A stretch of DNA of 64,000 nucleotides from Luscinia megarhynchos. Its lineage: Eukaryota; Chordata; Aves; Passeriformes; Turdidae. Of this stretch, positions 41,560 to 55,400 are shown piece by piece. Below the pieces are notes generated by a model that made no database searches, was not told the DNA's origin, and saw nothing but the letters and a program-made list of their open reading frames with translations. The stretch covers positions 13,859,983 to 13,923,982 of the forward strand of contig CM067568.1 of the NCBI GenBank assembly GCA_034336665.1. The letters run 5' to 3'. Within the stretch, counting starts at the first letter, position 1, and each line of letters opens with the position of its first letter. A program made the position numbers and the translations under genes.

Positions 41560-42310
41560 TGTGGAATGTGTCGAGATTATCTTACGCCTGGATCTTCGTT
41601 GGTGTAAGATCGTGTATACTTTCAAGCCTAATTGTTGGAGTCAGTGGGTTAGGGGATTCTCTGAATCCTTCAAGGACGAATCAGGATGCAGGGATTGAAT
41701 TAAAGCCCGTGGATGGATTGAAGTATATTAAGCCACTCACACATAAAGTGAACATTTAAGCAGAAGTAAGTCAGTGAGTTTTAGTAGCTCTAGTGCTTTT
41801 AGTAAGTAAAAGGTCTGGATTCCACAGTGGTAGCTCGAGTTCTAGTGAAGGTTGAAAACATCCTGATATCTTCAGCAAGAGGCTCCAGGCCCACAGTTGT
41901 AGACAGGACTTAGACATAATAGAGCTATAGTAAGAATATTGCTTACATTTTTCACATGGAACAAGATAGGGCGTATGCCTAGTTCTAAACGTAACCTGGT
42001 GTGCTAAGAAACTAGAATTCTAATAGGTTAAGGAGTGGTGGTCCGAGCTTGTGTCTTAGCTTGTTGGAAAAGTCCTATATAAGAGTATGTACTGGGGAGA
42101 GTTGTTGCTTTTAGCCATTCTGGCTTCTAGCCATTTGCTTATTGCTTTGCCATTGCTTTTTGCTATTGTCTGTTGAGACTGGTGTGCTTTGTAATAAATA
42201 ACCTTTTTAACTATTAGCTGCTTTCCTTATTTAAGATAACCCGATGAAGTAGGAGCCTAAGAGCTCCAGAGTTGGTGCCATAGAGCACTGGAGGTCAGAG
42301 AACCTCACAC
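41560..42310 (+). mobile_element. Solo LTR-like element, copy 1, next to the UEVLD promoter
   Basis: It has a retroviral LTR layout on +: CCTATATAAG near 42075 (TATA), AATAAA near 42197, then a short U5-like tail. GATGCAGGGATT and AATTAAAGCC, then TTAAGCCACT, are shared with 50600-51290, showing a dispersed family. No gag, pol or env reading frame is present. Exact ends and target duplications were not resolved. Confidence 0.6.
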
Positions 42311-42419
42311 CTAATCAGCAGGAAAGGAGACCTAATCAGACGAAGAGGCAGCAACCAGTCAAGGACATGAGTGAGTGAACAAGCTTTAAGGATGCAGTAA
42401 GTCAAGATGCTGTTCATAG

Positions 42420-42850
42420 TATCACAAACTATGCTGAGTTTGAAGAGGCCCACCAGGATGATGGAGTCCAGCTCCTGGCCCTGCACAGGTCACCCCAAGA
42501 ATTGCACTCTGTGTTTGAGAGCAGTGTCCAAACATTTCTTGAGCTCTGCAAGGCTCAGAGCTGTGACCACTGCCCCAGGGAGCTGTTCAGTGCCCAGACA
42601 CCCTCTGGCTGAGGAACCTTTTCCTGATACCCAACCAGAACCTCCCCTGACAAGCCACATCATGCCATTTCCTCGAGTTCTGTCACTGGTCACCACAGAA
42701 AGACATGAGTGTCTGTCTCCCTGCTTCCCCTCCTGAGGAAGCTGTGGACTCCAGTGACATCTCTCAGCCTCCTTCATGCTGAACAAGCCAAGTGACCCCA
42801 TCCACTTCTACAGCTTCCCCTCCAGACCCTTCACCATCCTAGGAACACTC
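42420..42850 (-). mobile_element. CR1 LINE 3' fragment
   Basis: On + it starts ATCACAAACTATGCTGAGTT and GAAGAGGCCCACCAGGATGA, followed by CTGAGGAACCTTTTCCTGAT and ACATCTCTCAGCCTCCTTCA, the reverse complement of a CR1 3' region. It lies directly after LTR copy 1. Confidence 0.85.
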
Positions 42851-45800
42851 TCAGAAACAAAGCCATAGAATTTTGCACATATTCTTACCAAACAAGCTAT
42901 AGAAATTCTCCCAAACTGGGATTTATCGAGCAATACATGCAGCTCTTATATTATTACAACTCCTCACTGCATAAAAGGTCACCCTGTATATTAAAAACCA
43001 GCATTTTGCCAGCAGTACAGATCATCTTCCTGATCAAGATGTTTTCTTTGAGACTTGGTAGAAAAGTTAAGATGGTTAATTAAACAGAAAAAAGACTGCA
43101 ATTTCTCAGGTGCTAAGGGAGAGAACAAAGTAAAATGACAGTCTTGGGGTGACATGAGTCTTGTCTTGAAACATACAGCTTTGGAATTTTATTCAGCTCT
43201 ACACAAGAGGAAAGTGACATCATTTCTATAGCCTCAAACTTCTATACTCTAAATACTTGTCTCATTCTGCTTACACATGAACATCCTAGGGATGCCAGCT
43301 TAGAACAAAGCCAAGGGAAAGGATTCTTAACAACAGGAAACTACAATCCAGGAAGCATTAAAGGATTTTCTCCAGTGAAGAAAATCATGCAATGCTGAAT
43401 TGTCTCAATTAACTTAAGAGTCGTGGAATGGAAATTACAAGTTCAACTTGTAAATATTAAATGCTATGGGAAAAATTTGAACTTCTAAAATATACTCAAG
43501 TGATCATTCCAGATACCAAAGACTGGGAAATAAATGCAGATCAACCATGACACAAGAGGCAGGAGCAAACTTCCTAACGAAACCCAAACCACCTTCAGCT
43601 CTGGCAATATCATGATATTAAAGATATTTATATATCTCGGTGTTCCCCTTTGTTCTGAACAACCAGCAAGTCACCAGTATGTATGATATACATTTTACAT
43701 GTCATAACAGTCACTTTCAAAGCACAACCAACCAAGGCTGGATTTAAGCTAGCTGTGAGTACATCAGCCTTCCTTACCAACGGTGAAGACAGTGAAGAGG
43801 CTTTCCACAGAATATATTCGTTCTCCTGCCAGCTTCAGCACCTCACACTGCTTGTAAACAGGGCTCCCAACAGCCCTGCGCCACGTCAGGCACCATGAGC
43901 TGCCATTGCCACATTCCCTTTGTACGCAGCTGGCAAACAGCAGCCAGGCTAATAGAGGGGTTGCTGGCTCCCTCCTTTTGGCTGGGGAAGAGGGTGGGAA
44001 CAGCAGCACATCCCTCTGCCTGAACTCTCAACATTCACCATGTAGGACTGGGTGCCTGTCTACATATAATTTAGTCACGTTTGACACTATTGCAGAGGTC
44101 TCAGAAACCCTTCCTGCACATTCTGTACAAATCAGAAACCAGATAAAGTGCCCCTCCTGTCCAAAAATAATCAGTGTTGTTCATCAGCTACAGAGCAGCA
44201 AGCCACAGATGCTCTGCTCTAGCACACACATTTGTTTGATCAAATCTTGACATACTGAACGTGTTCAGTATGTGTAAGGACCACAAGGCATCCGTACAAC
44301 ACAAGAGCTGGAACAAGGTGGCAGGGAGGATTATTGCCTTACCATGATAGGGAGCTGAGGACAGACCCACACAAAATATCATAGTCCCTTAGTTACATCA
44401 TTCAAGGAAGCTACTTACATGTCCTGAAGAAATCCACAAGAGAGGTTTAATACGTGGAGAAGTGCATGTAAGGCACTCACACAGCCTTTTGTACTCTCTG
44501 TGCCCACAGGTATGTGTTCAGTTATTCCCATGCACTCTACACTCAAGTGTTTTTAAAATCAGAATTGAGCCAATTCCTTCAACCAAAAAAACGTACTGAA
44601 GCTCTTGATTCTTTAAATTGTTGATTGCTATCAACTTTCAGATGCTCGCCTGTTCTCAAGCAAGGAATGTTGAGAAAGTTACATCCAGGATACAAAACAA
44701 TCCACGAATTTGCCAGTGGAGAGAGAAGGATGCAGGCAAAACCCAAGACCCCCATGAGGAACCAAACAGAGGAATCCTCAAAGCAAATTAAACATCAGGT
44801 GGTGTGGAAAAACAGGACTATTATTTGTGGACAGAAGTGAGAACTAAACTAATGACATATTTGATTACTTCAGGAATGACCTCTGTCCTTAATTTCATTC
44901 CACAGAGTATGGTAAGCATGATATGTCAAAGGCTTTTTAGATTCCCAGGCTCATGGAAAAATAAATGTTTCCATGTGCAGTTGGCAAGGGTAAGAAGAGG
45001 CTATCTATGGGATAAATAAATTGCAGTTCTGTCTTGTGGAACTGAAGTGTTATTCCAAATAAACTACAACTAAAGCTATCCTCAAACAAGGGAAACATGT
45101 AATTACCTTTTCCCCCCAATGTGAATAAAATAATTTTGCTTCCAGAAGTAGCTTTGCTGGCTGGGTTAAGATAACGACTTGTAGGGTGTAGGAACACCCT
45201 CCACCTGAGCAGAACACCCCTGCCTTGAAATAATGGCAGAAATTGACTGATCACAGCTATTCAGATACCTTCTTTGGAGATTTTTAATGTAAGATTTCAT
45301 GCCTTCAAAACAAGGTACTCATAGGACACATTAAATGCAGATTTGCAATATTCTAAAAGAACTTTTTTTAAGCACAAGAGTGTGTAAGCATTGCTGTTCC
45401 GTGTACCACCCATTCATCCATTTGGAAGTGGGTCACAGCACCAGCTGATCAGAACAGTAATTTACTTCCACCCTCAAAGCAAAAAACCTTTCCAGAGGAG
45501 ACAGCTGTCAAGGGAGTTCAGACTCCTTATATGGGAATATGGAAAACCAAGAAGGATGCTGTTTGTGACCACTTCAAACGCAAAAAATTAAAGGCAATAG
45601 GCACACTTGGGTGTATTATCATTCTAAATACATGTTCCTCCAAGTATATACTACACATCACAGTCTAAACTACAGGAGGCACCAGGAACTTTCAGATCTT
45701 TCCTAAAGGCTTAAGTGACTCCATTACATTTTTCATATCTTCTTGCTGGCTGCATGAGAACCATTCTGGGACAACATTCAGACTGACACTGCTGTATGTG

Positions 45801-48800
45801 AGAGCTCAGAGGAAACAGCAGAAAGTAATTCTGATAAATATCCCATGAAAGTAAACCAATGAGAAATAGCAGTAAAATGTTTAATGCCTGCAATTTATTG
45901 TATACATACTCTGCAAAATGTATATGCATTTGGTGTGTGCTATACACTTCCTTGACAGCACCAGAGAGCAGGTAAGCTATGTACGAGTTTTTAACCTGAT
46001 TTGTCACATTGTGTAAAAAGACACTGTGCACACATGATATCCCCGAGGGAAAGAAATCATTGGCTAAAACTAGAAGCACCCTTATTTACACACTAACACT
46101 TTAATATTGCATCACACCCACTCACCAAAATAAATAGAAGTACATTCATCACAATTTAAACACCAGTCTCTCCATATATTTATTTCTTTCTGACATGTTT
46201 TGGTCTCCAGAAATATGCTATACCTAGAAATATGTATCAGCTACTAGATTATGTTACAAAATGCAAAAAAAAAAAATAGAAAATTAGTTTTCCTGGACAA
46301 CATTTCGGGCTTTACACAAAAATAAATCCAGATTTCCATAAAGATCTCATATACTTCTTGAAAGATTTTTATTTTAAAGCACAGCACAGAGTTGCACACT
46401 AAGGCTTCCTGTGATATGCAAAACCCTGGCCTCCAAAAGACATTGCTGTAAAGTGAAATACAGCTCAAGTGTAAATACAAGTCATTTTCAAAAAGTAGTC
46501 ATCAATAGAAAGTGCCCTTCATTTGATTTAGCATTAGCAGTAAAGAAGTAGCTACCTTAATTGTGCAATCAAAGCCAGACCTGGAAGGGTTTTCTGAAAA
46601 TTATGTTATTTCACACTCTCAAGTTTAAGGATATAGAATCTGAGATAGCAGAAACCAACTTTTTTATCCTCCTACATTCATTATTTTTTGACACAATTTA
46701 GTAAAAAGGCACATTGTCAAATGGTGAATTAAAAATCTAAAAACCAAACCAGAATTTCCTTAAGTACAATTAAATCATTAGCTGAACATCCAATCCCGAC
46801 AAACCAATGTAAGCATTCTTCCAGTTTTTCTTCACTTCAAATTCAGAAGCACTTTGGAAGTACTGGAATACTGTCATCAGATGAATACTATTAATCTGGC
46901 AAAGAATAAACAAGTTTTTGGATACAAGGTCAGGAATTAAAAAACTAGTTTAGCTCCTTCCTAGCTGACATACAAATAAGCAACAAATATGCAAGCACAT
47001 TAAAAGCCAAACATTTGTACAAAATAGGAAATCCATCAGCATCCCATGCCAATTACGAGAAAGTACTTTTTGACTGTAATATTACAAATGTGTCCTTGAA
47101 TAATTTTTCATATGAAATAGACAAAATGTAAGCAATGATCACTGTGTGAAGAAAATTATACAGTGTCTTAGGGAGGCTAGCAGAGTACATTCCAGTCACC
47201 ATCTAAATGACAAAGTGCTTTACAGATTATAACTGATCTCACATGGTTAAATAATCAGAATGTGCTGAAATAATCACGTTTTACTTAACCTGCATGTGTC
47301 TGAAATACAGATTTCTTTCCGAACTGAACCAATTTCAACTTAATATATTTCTTTTGCTTCATAAGAGACTTTTTTCTCCCCCAACCAGGTAGGAAGTTGC
47401 TCACAGATGATATAGTTGTCTGGGTTGATGGACCTCGAGTCTTTCTCCAGCTAAAAATAATTAAAAAGTACAAACCCAGAACGTGATCATGGTCCCAAAG
47501 TTCATTGTCCTGAATGGGTAATTCTAGAAACCAGGAAATCTCCAACAGGAAATTTGAGATGGTCCCAATGCAGCAGAGAATACAACACACTTCTAGACAG
47601 TGAGGTTACACTATCTTGCATGGTCTCAAGTGTGTACACTGAGAAACAGGTTTTGATAGTTAATCGAGAAAGTTAAAACTACAGAGGAGCAACAGTGGTA
47701 TCTTCACCGGGCTCCATGTCAGTCAACACTCAGTCTATGGAATCTATGCCAGTAACTTACATCAGTTGTTTTGCTGAGGCAGTGAAATGGTACACCGTTG
47801 ACAGAAAACATCTTAAAAAGGCAAAACTGTTTTTTCTTACATTAAGAATCAGATGTTTAAACTTGAGCAGCTTCCAAGACTGCTCCTTACAGGTTACTAT
47901 CTGATCCTAGAAGCAGCACTGTTAAGAACAGCCGCAATAGGAAAGGTTCCTTTGTTGTTTTTCCACAAGGTAATTTTTTTTCCTTTTTCCCTGTCCCCAA
48001 CCAACACCCAGAGCCCTTTTTCTACTTTTTAAAGTACTTCTAGCATTAAAACATAATGGCCTGAAGCAGCTGAAGGCAGATGCTACTAATGGAGTCCTGG
48101 AGCTCAAGGCAAAAATAGTGACACTGGTGAGCTTTGAAGGGCAACCTGGAGAAATCCAAGATGCAACACCAGATTTGAGCTTCAGGTCTCAGTGCAATTC
48201 CTGTAGACTTACATGAGCCCTGTGCTGATTGTAAACAAATTCAGTTACTGAAACAAACAGTCTTTAAGTGCATAGTTAGAAATAATGTGCAAATATGGGC
48301 ATTAAGGTAAGTAACTGAACTAACTCTCCTGCTACACATATTATTTTAGGTTTTTGGCTTGCTGAAATCAATCACAAATACGAACTAGTTAACAATATAT
48401 TAATACTGAAAAGCTGCAAATGTATTCTAATAAGATTTAATTCTGATGTTCTGAATAGTAAAACTATTAGATAGTAAAACTAATTAGATAAATGACTGCT
48501 TCACGTTTTAAATAATTTAACCATCAGATGTTTAATGCAAGAAAAAACACAATTTGCAAAAGCAGCAGAAGCTGTTAAACAAATCTGAGGATTCACAGGG
48601 CAGGAGAAGAATTCTCAAGCATATGCTTGAGCCCAAAAGCACAGATTACATACAAACACTAGAAATTTCTGTTTTCGGGGTGTGTGTTTCTCATACTGAA
48701 TTAGACGGGTACTGGAATTCCAGACACAGCAAAAGCCAACAATCTTTCTGCCATATCCATCACTGCACAGTTTGCAAATGACATGCACTTTTCTATTTAG

Positions 48801-49373
48801 AAATAAAGAGCTTCAAATTATTTTTATGGGTTCTCAAATCAGAAGATCTGCAGCACTTATTGCCTTAAATACCTGTGGGCTGTGGCTGAATTTATACCCA
48901 ATCTGCTGCTGTACAGAAGATGACATTTTAACTTTGAGGCTCATGTTGGGAGACAGGGCAAGATACAGAGCAATCTCTCCAAGTCTCAAGAAATATCAGG
49001 GAACAAGAATGCTATTCCTTTCTTTCAAGTGAAAGCAAAATTGATTTACTGGTACGTGGCCCACACAGTTCCAAGTCAGTGCATAGCTAGTCAATATTTC
49101 TGCTGGCATCTTGAACTGGTTTAATCAATGGAAACATCTATTAATTTTATTCCATTTAATATGCATTAGTGCATTAATTTCTTCATAAAAAAACAACCCT
49201 GGCAAGTATTAAAAATAAATATCTTATTTAGGTCAAACTAAAGCCTTGCTTTTCAGTACTTTAATCCCTTTAAATATTCTTTTGCCCTCTAACAAGCAAA
49301 TGGGAACTGAAGTAGAATAGGAGATGTATGGAGGCAGAGGGAGCAGAAACACAAAGTCAACACCGTAAGTCAG
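42851..49373. other. UEVLD-SPTY2D1 intergenic region, including the SPTY2D1 3' UTR
   Basis: No coding exon is recognised. The SPTY2D1 3' UTR must begin at 49373 and run downward; its end is unknown. A possible early - strand AATAAA is at 49146-49151, with further candidates down to 46.2 kb. A 24-base near-perfect palindrome is at 44250-44273. Confidence 0.5.
44250..44273. repeat. Inverted repeat with 11-bp perfect arms
   Basis: ACATACTGAAC and GTTCAGTATGT flank a two-base GT centre. No known binding site of this exact form is recognised; the half-sites GAAC and GTTC resemble steroid-receptor halves, but the spacing is wrong. Confidence 0.6.
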
Positions 49374-49470
49374 TTAACGTGTCCTCAGCTTCTTAGACTG
49401 TCTCTTGCGTTTCAGTTCTTCTTCTTCCCGTCTCAGTTCTTCCAGGTCTTCCTGAACACCGAGTCTCAAG
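49374..49470 (-). CDS. SPTY2D1: SPTY2D1 last exon
   Basis: GVQEDLEELRREEEELKRKR, then QSKKLRTR and TAA: a charged helix and basic tail that closes the SPT2 domain and binds DNA in the family. Confidence 0.94.
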
Positions 49471-52400
49471 CTGCCAAACAAGATTAAATCCTTTACACTG
49501 CTGCTCAGGACACTTGAGGTTTTACTTCTAAACACTCAAAAGCAATGCTAAAAGTACTACAGCTGATTGAAAGAGTAATTTCATATCAGATCTTTTTTAA
49601 TTATAAATGAATGCAGCTTTAAGAAATCAAGATTTTTTAAATCATAAGGTCAGAATTAAATATTTCAAGGGAAAAGATATTTAAAATTTCTGTAAAAAAT
49701 AGAGATGGTATAAAAAATTAATAAATTTAATACATAAGGTCTTTTTTCTCCCAAAAAAGCTACTGAAACATCCATTGAAAAAGTAAAATTCAATTTAACT
49801 CAAGTTTCTTATGCCCACTTCCTTTATGCTACATGTGTAGTTAAAAGTCAGTCTGGAATTCAACTCTGCAAAACATCACTAAGACACCAACAGAGTTTGG
49901 TTAACAGCAATATCACTTTAAAATTCCATTTATTTCTCCTAACTCCACTAAACAGACTATAGCTTTCCATGGGCTGCAGGTATTCCTTGTGAGGCAGGAG
50001 GAATAAAGACACTGACTATAACTTCCAAGATGAAAGTTTCTAATGCTCAATAACCATATAAAAATTTCAGTACAACAAAAGAATTTGGTGACACCATGCA
50101 TTCCAATATATGCAGGTTTTTCTACAAAAAACCCTTATAGCTTTCACAAAGTTTGTCCCACCACTAATTTAAAAACAAAGACTCAGTTTATGACATAAGA
50201 ATTGTGCAGGCCCAAAGGCCAAAAACAACATGAAAATATCATCTGCAAAATTTAAATCAGAAATCAAAATCTCGTCAGCACACTTTTAATACTTCTGTAG
50301 AAACAGACACACACGTGTATAGATAAAAACAAAATTTCCAGATTTCAAATTAGCAGAATATTGTAATGCTTGGGTCAAATTAAAAGATTGGGAATTTGAA
50401 CTGAATCATTTAATTTAAAAAAAAAATTTTTGGAAATGAACTAGTTTTGGTTTTTTATTGGTTCTTAACTAGCAAGGTTTGTGATAGATAAGGACACACA
50501 TGACTTATGTAGTGTGTGCACCACTGGCTGTATGAATTCCATCTTTTATTTAAGCTTCTTATAAAAAATGGTAATATTTATTTACCTCTGCTGTAAAAAT
50601 CAGAGTGGGTATCTGCTAGCTTAGCCCTACGACTTCGGCAACAAACAAACTTTGCAATTTGTATCCAAGTTTGTTGGAGTGTATAAAATAGAAGTCTCTC
50701 AGAGAGAAAAGAATGCAGGGATTCAATTAAAGCCTCTAGAGAAATTAAAATATTTTAAGCCACTAAGATATGAAGTAAAAGTGTAAGTTTTAGTTTTAAC
50801 TAAGTAGGAATATACTTTAAGTGCCTCAAGAGTAAAAAGCCCTAAAGCCTAGTTTAAAAGTGCAGTAACTTAGCCCCAGACATAACAAGACATAGCAGAA
50901 CATTGCTTGCATTTCTAGACAAAACAAATAGAAGAACCACTTACCTGAATAGATAGAACTACATGGGTAAATTATGTGTAAACACTGACACTACTTTCAT
51001 ACTTTAGAATTAAGTTCTGATAGGTGTAGAAAGAATGTTTTAGAATTGGATTTTTAGCTCACTGGATGATTTATGAATAAATCCCCTGTACTGGAGTGAG
51101 AGAAGAGAAGAAGAAATGGAAGACGAGATAGAATAGAAAAAGAATAGAAGAATAAATATCAGTGAGCTGCTGTTGCTACTGCTACTCAGGACTTTATGCA
51201 AGAAAGCTTTTAGCATGGACTTTAATACTCTGAACTCTTTGACTTCGAGACTGATGCATTCATGCAAGAAACAAGTTGACAGCAACCAACAACTGCTCTT
51301 GTCTCTTTCAAGACCCAGACCCATGAAAAACTCGAGGTCAAATCCATGCATACCTCCTAGCTTCTTCTTTCTGTTGCTCTCTCCAGCTGCTCTCCATATA
51401 ACGTAAGGCATAATCACTTTCATCTTTGTACCTGAAAATTAAATCAGTTTTTAGCACATTAAAAAAAACAGCTAATGAATTAATAGCCTTTCTTAGGAAG
51501 AATAATTACTTGTTCTACTGCTTGTTCTGCAGTACCTTAAAATAGTTATTTTTCTTACCTTTTCCGGTCATAGCCAAATATTTCCCGAATATGTTTTGAT
51601 ATTTCCTCTTGAGGTTCCCCTTCATCCTCAATGAAGTCATCCATTTCAGAGTCATATTCATCATCATCATCATCATCGTCTTCTATTTGTCTCTTGTAAC
51701 TAATAGGTGGTCTTCCAAGACCTACATGACAGGACAGAATAAAATCACTAACTATTTACACAAACAATTTTAATTTAACAGTACTTCTCCTTGCTATACC
51801 TTGGGCATAGCCATTTTCTGGGCTTCAAGGAGGAAAACTTCTGCCTCAAGCTCACCAGAATTTCTCAGAAATTCAATAAGAGGAAATATTTCCTCTGAGT
51901 TGTGCTAGAGGAGATTACCTATCGGTATCTGCAATGGCATCCTGAGGAAATCACTCAGCAGATGCCTGTTCTTTGTTCAGGGCTTTCCAGGCACTTAATC
52001 ACTACACTCCACACTGATTGCGTCTGATCAGAAATAAATTTTTAAATGGCTTGTCACTGCTAAGATAAATCTACCATAACACTGAAATGCAAAACCTGTG
52101 AGTGATTTTTTCATCTAGGCCTTCAAGCATCTGTTATTTAAGACACTACAGAGTTTTATAAACCAACTACTAAGCAATGCTGGAAGCGAATCCTCAATTC
52201 TTTCCCTTCTACCAACATTCATATACCAGTATCCATCACAGGCTCCTTAGTTTTTTCCATGTGATACTTCGTACCACCTGCATTTCAAAAATTATAAGCA
52301 TAAGTAAAAATAAACTAAATTAAAAGCTGCTATATTTAATTTTGTTTCAATTATTAAACTGTTCTTGTCTGAGTTTCACTTGGGTTTTTTCCAATTCTTC

Positions 52401-55400
52401 TCCCCACTGGAGGACAGGGCAAGTGAGCAGCTGCACGGTACTTAGTTGCCAGTTGGAGTTAAACCACAACAGTGAAAAAATTCTTTGTTCTATAAATGCG
52501 TACCTTGTGGATGAAGCACAGGTCTATGCCCTGGAAAAGGTCTCATTCCATTCATCTGTCCGTTGCTAGGTCTTGTGACAAGGTTTTTAGAAGAAATGGT
52601 TTCTGACACGACAGTACACCTGGGTTTCACAGCCGTGCCCGGGCCGCTGCCTGGTCGCGCAGCTCCTGCGCTCGTGCTGATGCCCGGCCTCCCTGGTCCG
52701 GTGCCCAAGCTGCTGCCTGGTCGCTTGGCTCCTGTGCTCGGACTGATTCCCGGCCTTCCTGGTCCTGTTGCCAGGCTGCTGCCTGGTCGCCCTGGTCCTA
52801 TGTTTGTGCTGCTGCCCGGCCTTCCCGGCCCGGTGCCCGAGCTGCCGCCCGGTCGCTTCAGTCCCACGCCCGAGCCGCTGCCCGGCCGCCCGGGCCCTGC
52901 GCTCGAGCCGCCCGTCGGCCGGCCCGGCCCCACGCCCGAGCCGCCCCCCGGCCGCCCTGGGGCTGTGCTCGAGCTGCTGCCTGGCCTGCCAGGTCCCGTG
53001 GCCGAGCTGCTGCCCGGCCGCCCAGGCCCTGAGCTTACACCGCTCCCTGGCCTTCCAGGCCCCACGCCAGAATTGCTGCTTGATCGCCCCGGTCCTGCAC
53101 TTGAGCCGCCCCCGGGATGCCCAGGTCCTCCTTTTCCTAAGCTGCTGCCGGATCGCTTTGCGTTGGAGTTGATTCCATGCTGAAGGGCTGCAGGTTTTCC
53201 TGCTTTTGCATGGGCAGACTTTGTCAGGCTGGATTCTTTCCCGGATGGCATTCTCTGGGCCCCATTGGCCATGGGTTTTGAGGGTGGCACGTGAGAGCTT
53301 GAGCCAGACTTTCTAATACCATTGACAGGTAATTTATTATGACTGCTGCCAGTAGAGCTTTTTAAGGAACCATTTTGTGAGTTTTTTTCCATTTGATCAA
53401 GTCTGGAAGAAGATGACGACCGTGCGTGTTTTTCAGTCAATGCTGGTGCTTTGGATTTCTTATCAATACCACCCATAGAAAGCGACAGACCGCTTTTAGA
53501 TGTGGAATGTTTATCTACTGAGCTTTTACTAAGTTTTGGGTTTACAGATGCTTTTTGAGATGACAGTTTTTTTGAAGAACTGGATATCCCTGTAGGCTTA
53601 ATCTCCTTCTCACTTTTTTTATGCATTTCTACTTTTTTGTTTTTCCGTCCCAAAAACTCCCTCTCTCTCAATTCTTCTGCTGTTCTGGGCCTCTCTTCTA
53701 CCTTTTTCACTGGTTTTATTTCCACTGGTTCATACTGTTTCTTTTCAGCAAGCCTCAAGAGCTCTGCAAAGTTCAGAGGTGCTGGTGCACTTTTGGGAGG
53801 TGCCTTTGGTTTCACTGCAGCTTTGGATGGTTTCTCTTCATATTCTTCTTGCTCATGCTCAGATTCTGTCTGACTGTATTCAAGTTGCTCAGTTTCATCT
53901 TCTGTTGCATACTCAGCCTCTGGGGCCTGAGCAACATTCTCAGAAGCCCTCCTCTTTTTAGACTTCTCTTCAACAGGAACACCATTATAGCCATAAAAAT
54001 TATCCTTTGTTCGTGAGGCCATAGCTCTTGCCTTTCTGTCATGTTTCAGTTCAATACGCCTCGCCAAGAGCTGCTCTTTCTTCCTTCTTTCTTCCAGTGC
54101 TGCAAGGAAACCAGGAGAAAGCTATGCAAAAGCACTACTTTATTTCAATATTTTCCAAACTAACAAACCACTTAGGACAGTAACTTAAGAATATCTGGCT
54201 AATAGCTATCCAAAATAGACCAGAAAGTGATCCCAGATCTGCCAACAGGGCAGGCTAACCCACCTGTGTCAGCTGCTACAACAAAGGCAAGCAATTGAGT
54301 GAAATGCTGCTATAACAAAACCCACTAAGGCTTTTTGAGGAAAGCAGCTTTCCAGGATGCTATGAAAACGATGAAGAACCTTTGTATAAAAGAAGGTACA
54401 GAAGTTATGGGATCTCTGTGTAGTGGAGGAAGTTGAGAGACAGAGAGAGAGAGAGAAAGAGAGAGAATCTTCAGACTGTACAGAACTTACAGAACTTATT
54501 ATCAAATGTTTAAGGGAAGTTGAGGGAGGGGAGGGAATACAAGTATTAGGGGGATAAGAACTGGAAAATGCCTAAGTATGTGTGTGTAGAGGGATATAGG
54601 GGAGACACAGAAGCAGCTGAACACAGATAAGCAAGCAGCTGGTCATTACACAAGTCTGATAGGGTACAGGGCTCTATCTCTACAGTCTGCCCTATATCCT
54701 TACTGTTCTGGCCTAGCTGTTTTCTGCATAAGTATGAGCTCTATCTCATGTCTGTGACCTGCTGACAAGGGTCAGGCTGAACTAGCTGGTGAATGAGACA
54801 TGTAAATGCCAAATATTGGACAGACCAAGGAGTGGGGGCTAAATACCAGAAAGATTCAGAAAAAGTAAAAACTCCTAGAAAATAGATTGGGCTACTCATA
54901 CTCTGGGTGCCTATAAAGGCACTGTTCCTTGTCTGTGTTATTCTATTGTCAAGGGCTGTGACAGCAGAGTGTGCCAGCATGCCCCATATGGAATTCATGC
55001 TTAGTCTTGCTTCTGGCTGGACCCGGCAGCAGGGATAAGGAACAGACTCATGACTGGCCCAGGTGAAGAAGAATAACCTGGGCCATCCAGTCCATCAGAT
55101 TTAGTTACCTTTAACAAAATATGAACATCAGAAGCAATGCAGTACTAGTTTATTCCATAGACTATTTAAAGGAAATATAAAAGAGAAAAATTGTGTCTCA
55201 GAGACTTTTTAAAATTCACTGTATTGATACACTAGATTAAGACATAACAACAACTCTTTCCATTTTTCAAACAGATGAAGCTTTTCAAAGTTAAGCTAAC
55301 GAAAGCTGAGATAGTTTTTTGCTCTTCACCTTAACTGCTTTCTCAAATCTCCAGCCATAAATCCTAATGTAGCTGATTAATGTCTTAACTCCTTAGGAAA

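Noticed and set aside
44250..44273. Palindrome as a glucocorticoid or androgen receptor element
   Set aside because: The GAAC/GTTC halves are separated by two bases rather than the three-base spacing of AGAACAnnnTGTTCT.
43683..46480. Scattered 60-120 codon open frames between UEVLD and SPTY2D1
   Set aside because: No conserved motif or recognisable homology; lengths are what chance gives in this DNA.
52563..53183. Antisense open frame over the SPTY2D1 minisatellite as a gene
   Set aside because: It mirrors the repeat in the true coding strand and lacks homology or its own promoter; kept only as a low-interest observation.
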